A DNA stretch of 64,000 nt from Mya arenaria. Taxonomy: Eukaryota; Mollusca; Bivalvia; Myida; Myidae. The notes below the pieces were generated by a model that made no database searches, had not been told where the DNA came from, and worked only from the letters and a program-made list of their open reading frames with translations. The translations under genes were made by a program, and so were the position numbers. The stretch lies in NCBI RefSeq assembly GCF_026914265.1, contig NC_069125.1:10085117-10149116 (forward strand). The letters run 5' to 3'. Shown one piece after another: positions 63,600 to 64,000 of this stretch. Position 1 is the stretch's first letter. Each line of letters opens with the position of its first letter.

Positions 63600-64000
63600 T
63601 AATCTAAAATAATAGAAGTGTTATACGGGATTCTTCCAATCCCTAACGTCTAAATGGGAATGTGCAAAAAACAGGGGTGTTTTAAAAATATTGAAATTGT
63701 TTTAAGTGAAGTATTTTTTTGTTGAAATTGCATAAAAACAAGTTGTTTACCTTTCCAATAAAACGAAAGTTGACTGACACAAACAACAATTATGCGAAGG
63801 GGAACAACTCGATACAATCGTAATAACTCGGCCTCCTCCGACAAAGCTTCGAGATAGACCCCGTTATACAATCGTAACAACTCGGCCATGGCCGAAATGT
63901 TCCGAGCGATTTAAAACTGTGCCCTGAAGCCTTGCAGGTGCCCTTCATGTATATATCGTTATGTTTTGACAGAATGAAATGAAGAAAAGCCGTCAAACTC
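63600..64000 (-). repeat. Dispersed repeat, intact inverted partner of 588-2712 (cut by window edge)
   Basis: Reverse complement matches 588-860 joined to about 2590-2712, about 94% by eye. It continues past the end of the window. Confidence 0.85.

Overview
This is nuclear DNA from an intron-rich animal. It is AT-rich and dense in small DNA transposons, tRNA-derived SINEs and non-LTR retrotransposon remains. The repeat classes and intron style suggest a mollusc, most likely a bivalve; that is inference, since no diagnostic marker gene is present. Nothing bacterial, phage-like or CRISPR-like is visible.

Four protein-coding genes are supported. (1) A 12-exon gene on the + strand (8628-26928) encodes a 628-residue all-trans-retinol 13,14-reductase (RetSat). 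All exon phases join and the frame is intact from an N-terminal membrane segment to the stop. (2) A 12-exon gene on the - strand (60513 down to 41550) encodes a 614-residue membrane-anchored gamma-glutamyltranspeptidase with the catalytic threonine and binding motifs intact. (3, 4) Two single-exon 250-residue short-chain dehydrogenases of the L-xylulose/dicarbonyl reductase type (33895-34647 and 47771-48523, both +) are about 92% identical. The second lies antisense inside intron 6 of the transpeptidase gene.

Layout: 1-8600 holds a GC-rich MITE, an hAT-type element inserted in an older repeat, a broken LINE reverse transcriptase and AT-rich spacer. 8.6-27 kb is the RetSat gene, whose introns hold a Mutator-like element, several TA-flanked MITEs, a 150-bp tandem repeat and SINEs. 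27-29.4 kb is RetSat 3' UTR and spacer. 29.9-32.6 kb is a 54-bp satellite of about 50 copies. 33-40 kb holds the first reductase gene, spacer and repeats. 41.2-60.5 kb is the transpeptidase gene, with foldback elements, the second reductase and a LINE with a 2A-like motif in its introns. 60.5-64 kb is repeats. The last 400 bases are an inverted copy of the repeat near the left edge.

The most unusual observation is inside the RetSat gene. Intron 10 is largely built from copies of its own 3' end joined to the start of exon 11: first about five ~135-bp copies, then about 30 copies of a 51-bp unit, each carrying a splice-acceptor-like sequence and a piece of exon 11. Intron 9 separately carries two older ~117-bp copies of the start of exon 10. 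Two neighbouring exons of one gene have therefore each been echoed upstream in tandem, and one echo has grown into a minisatellite.
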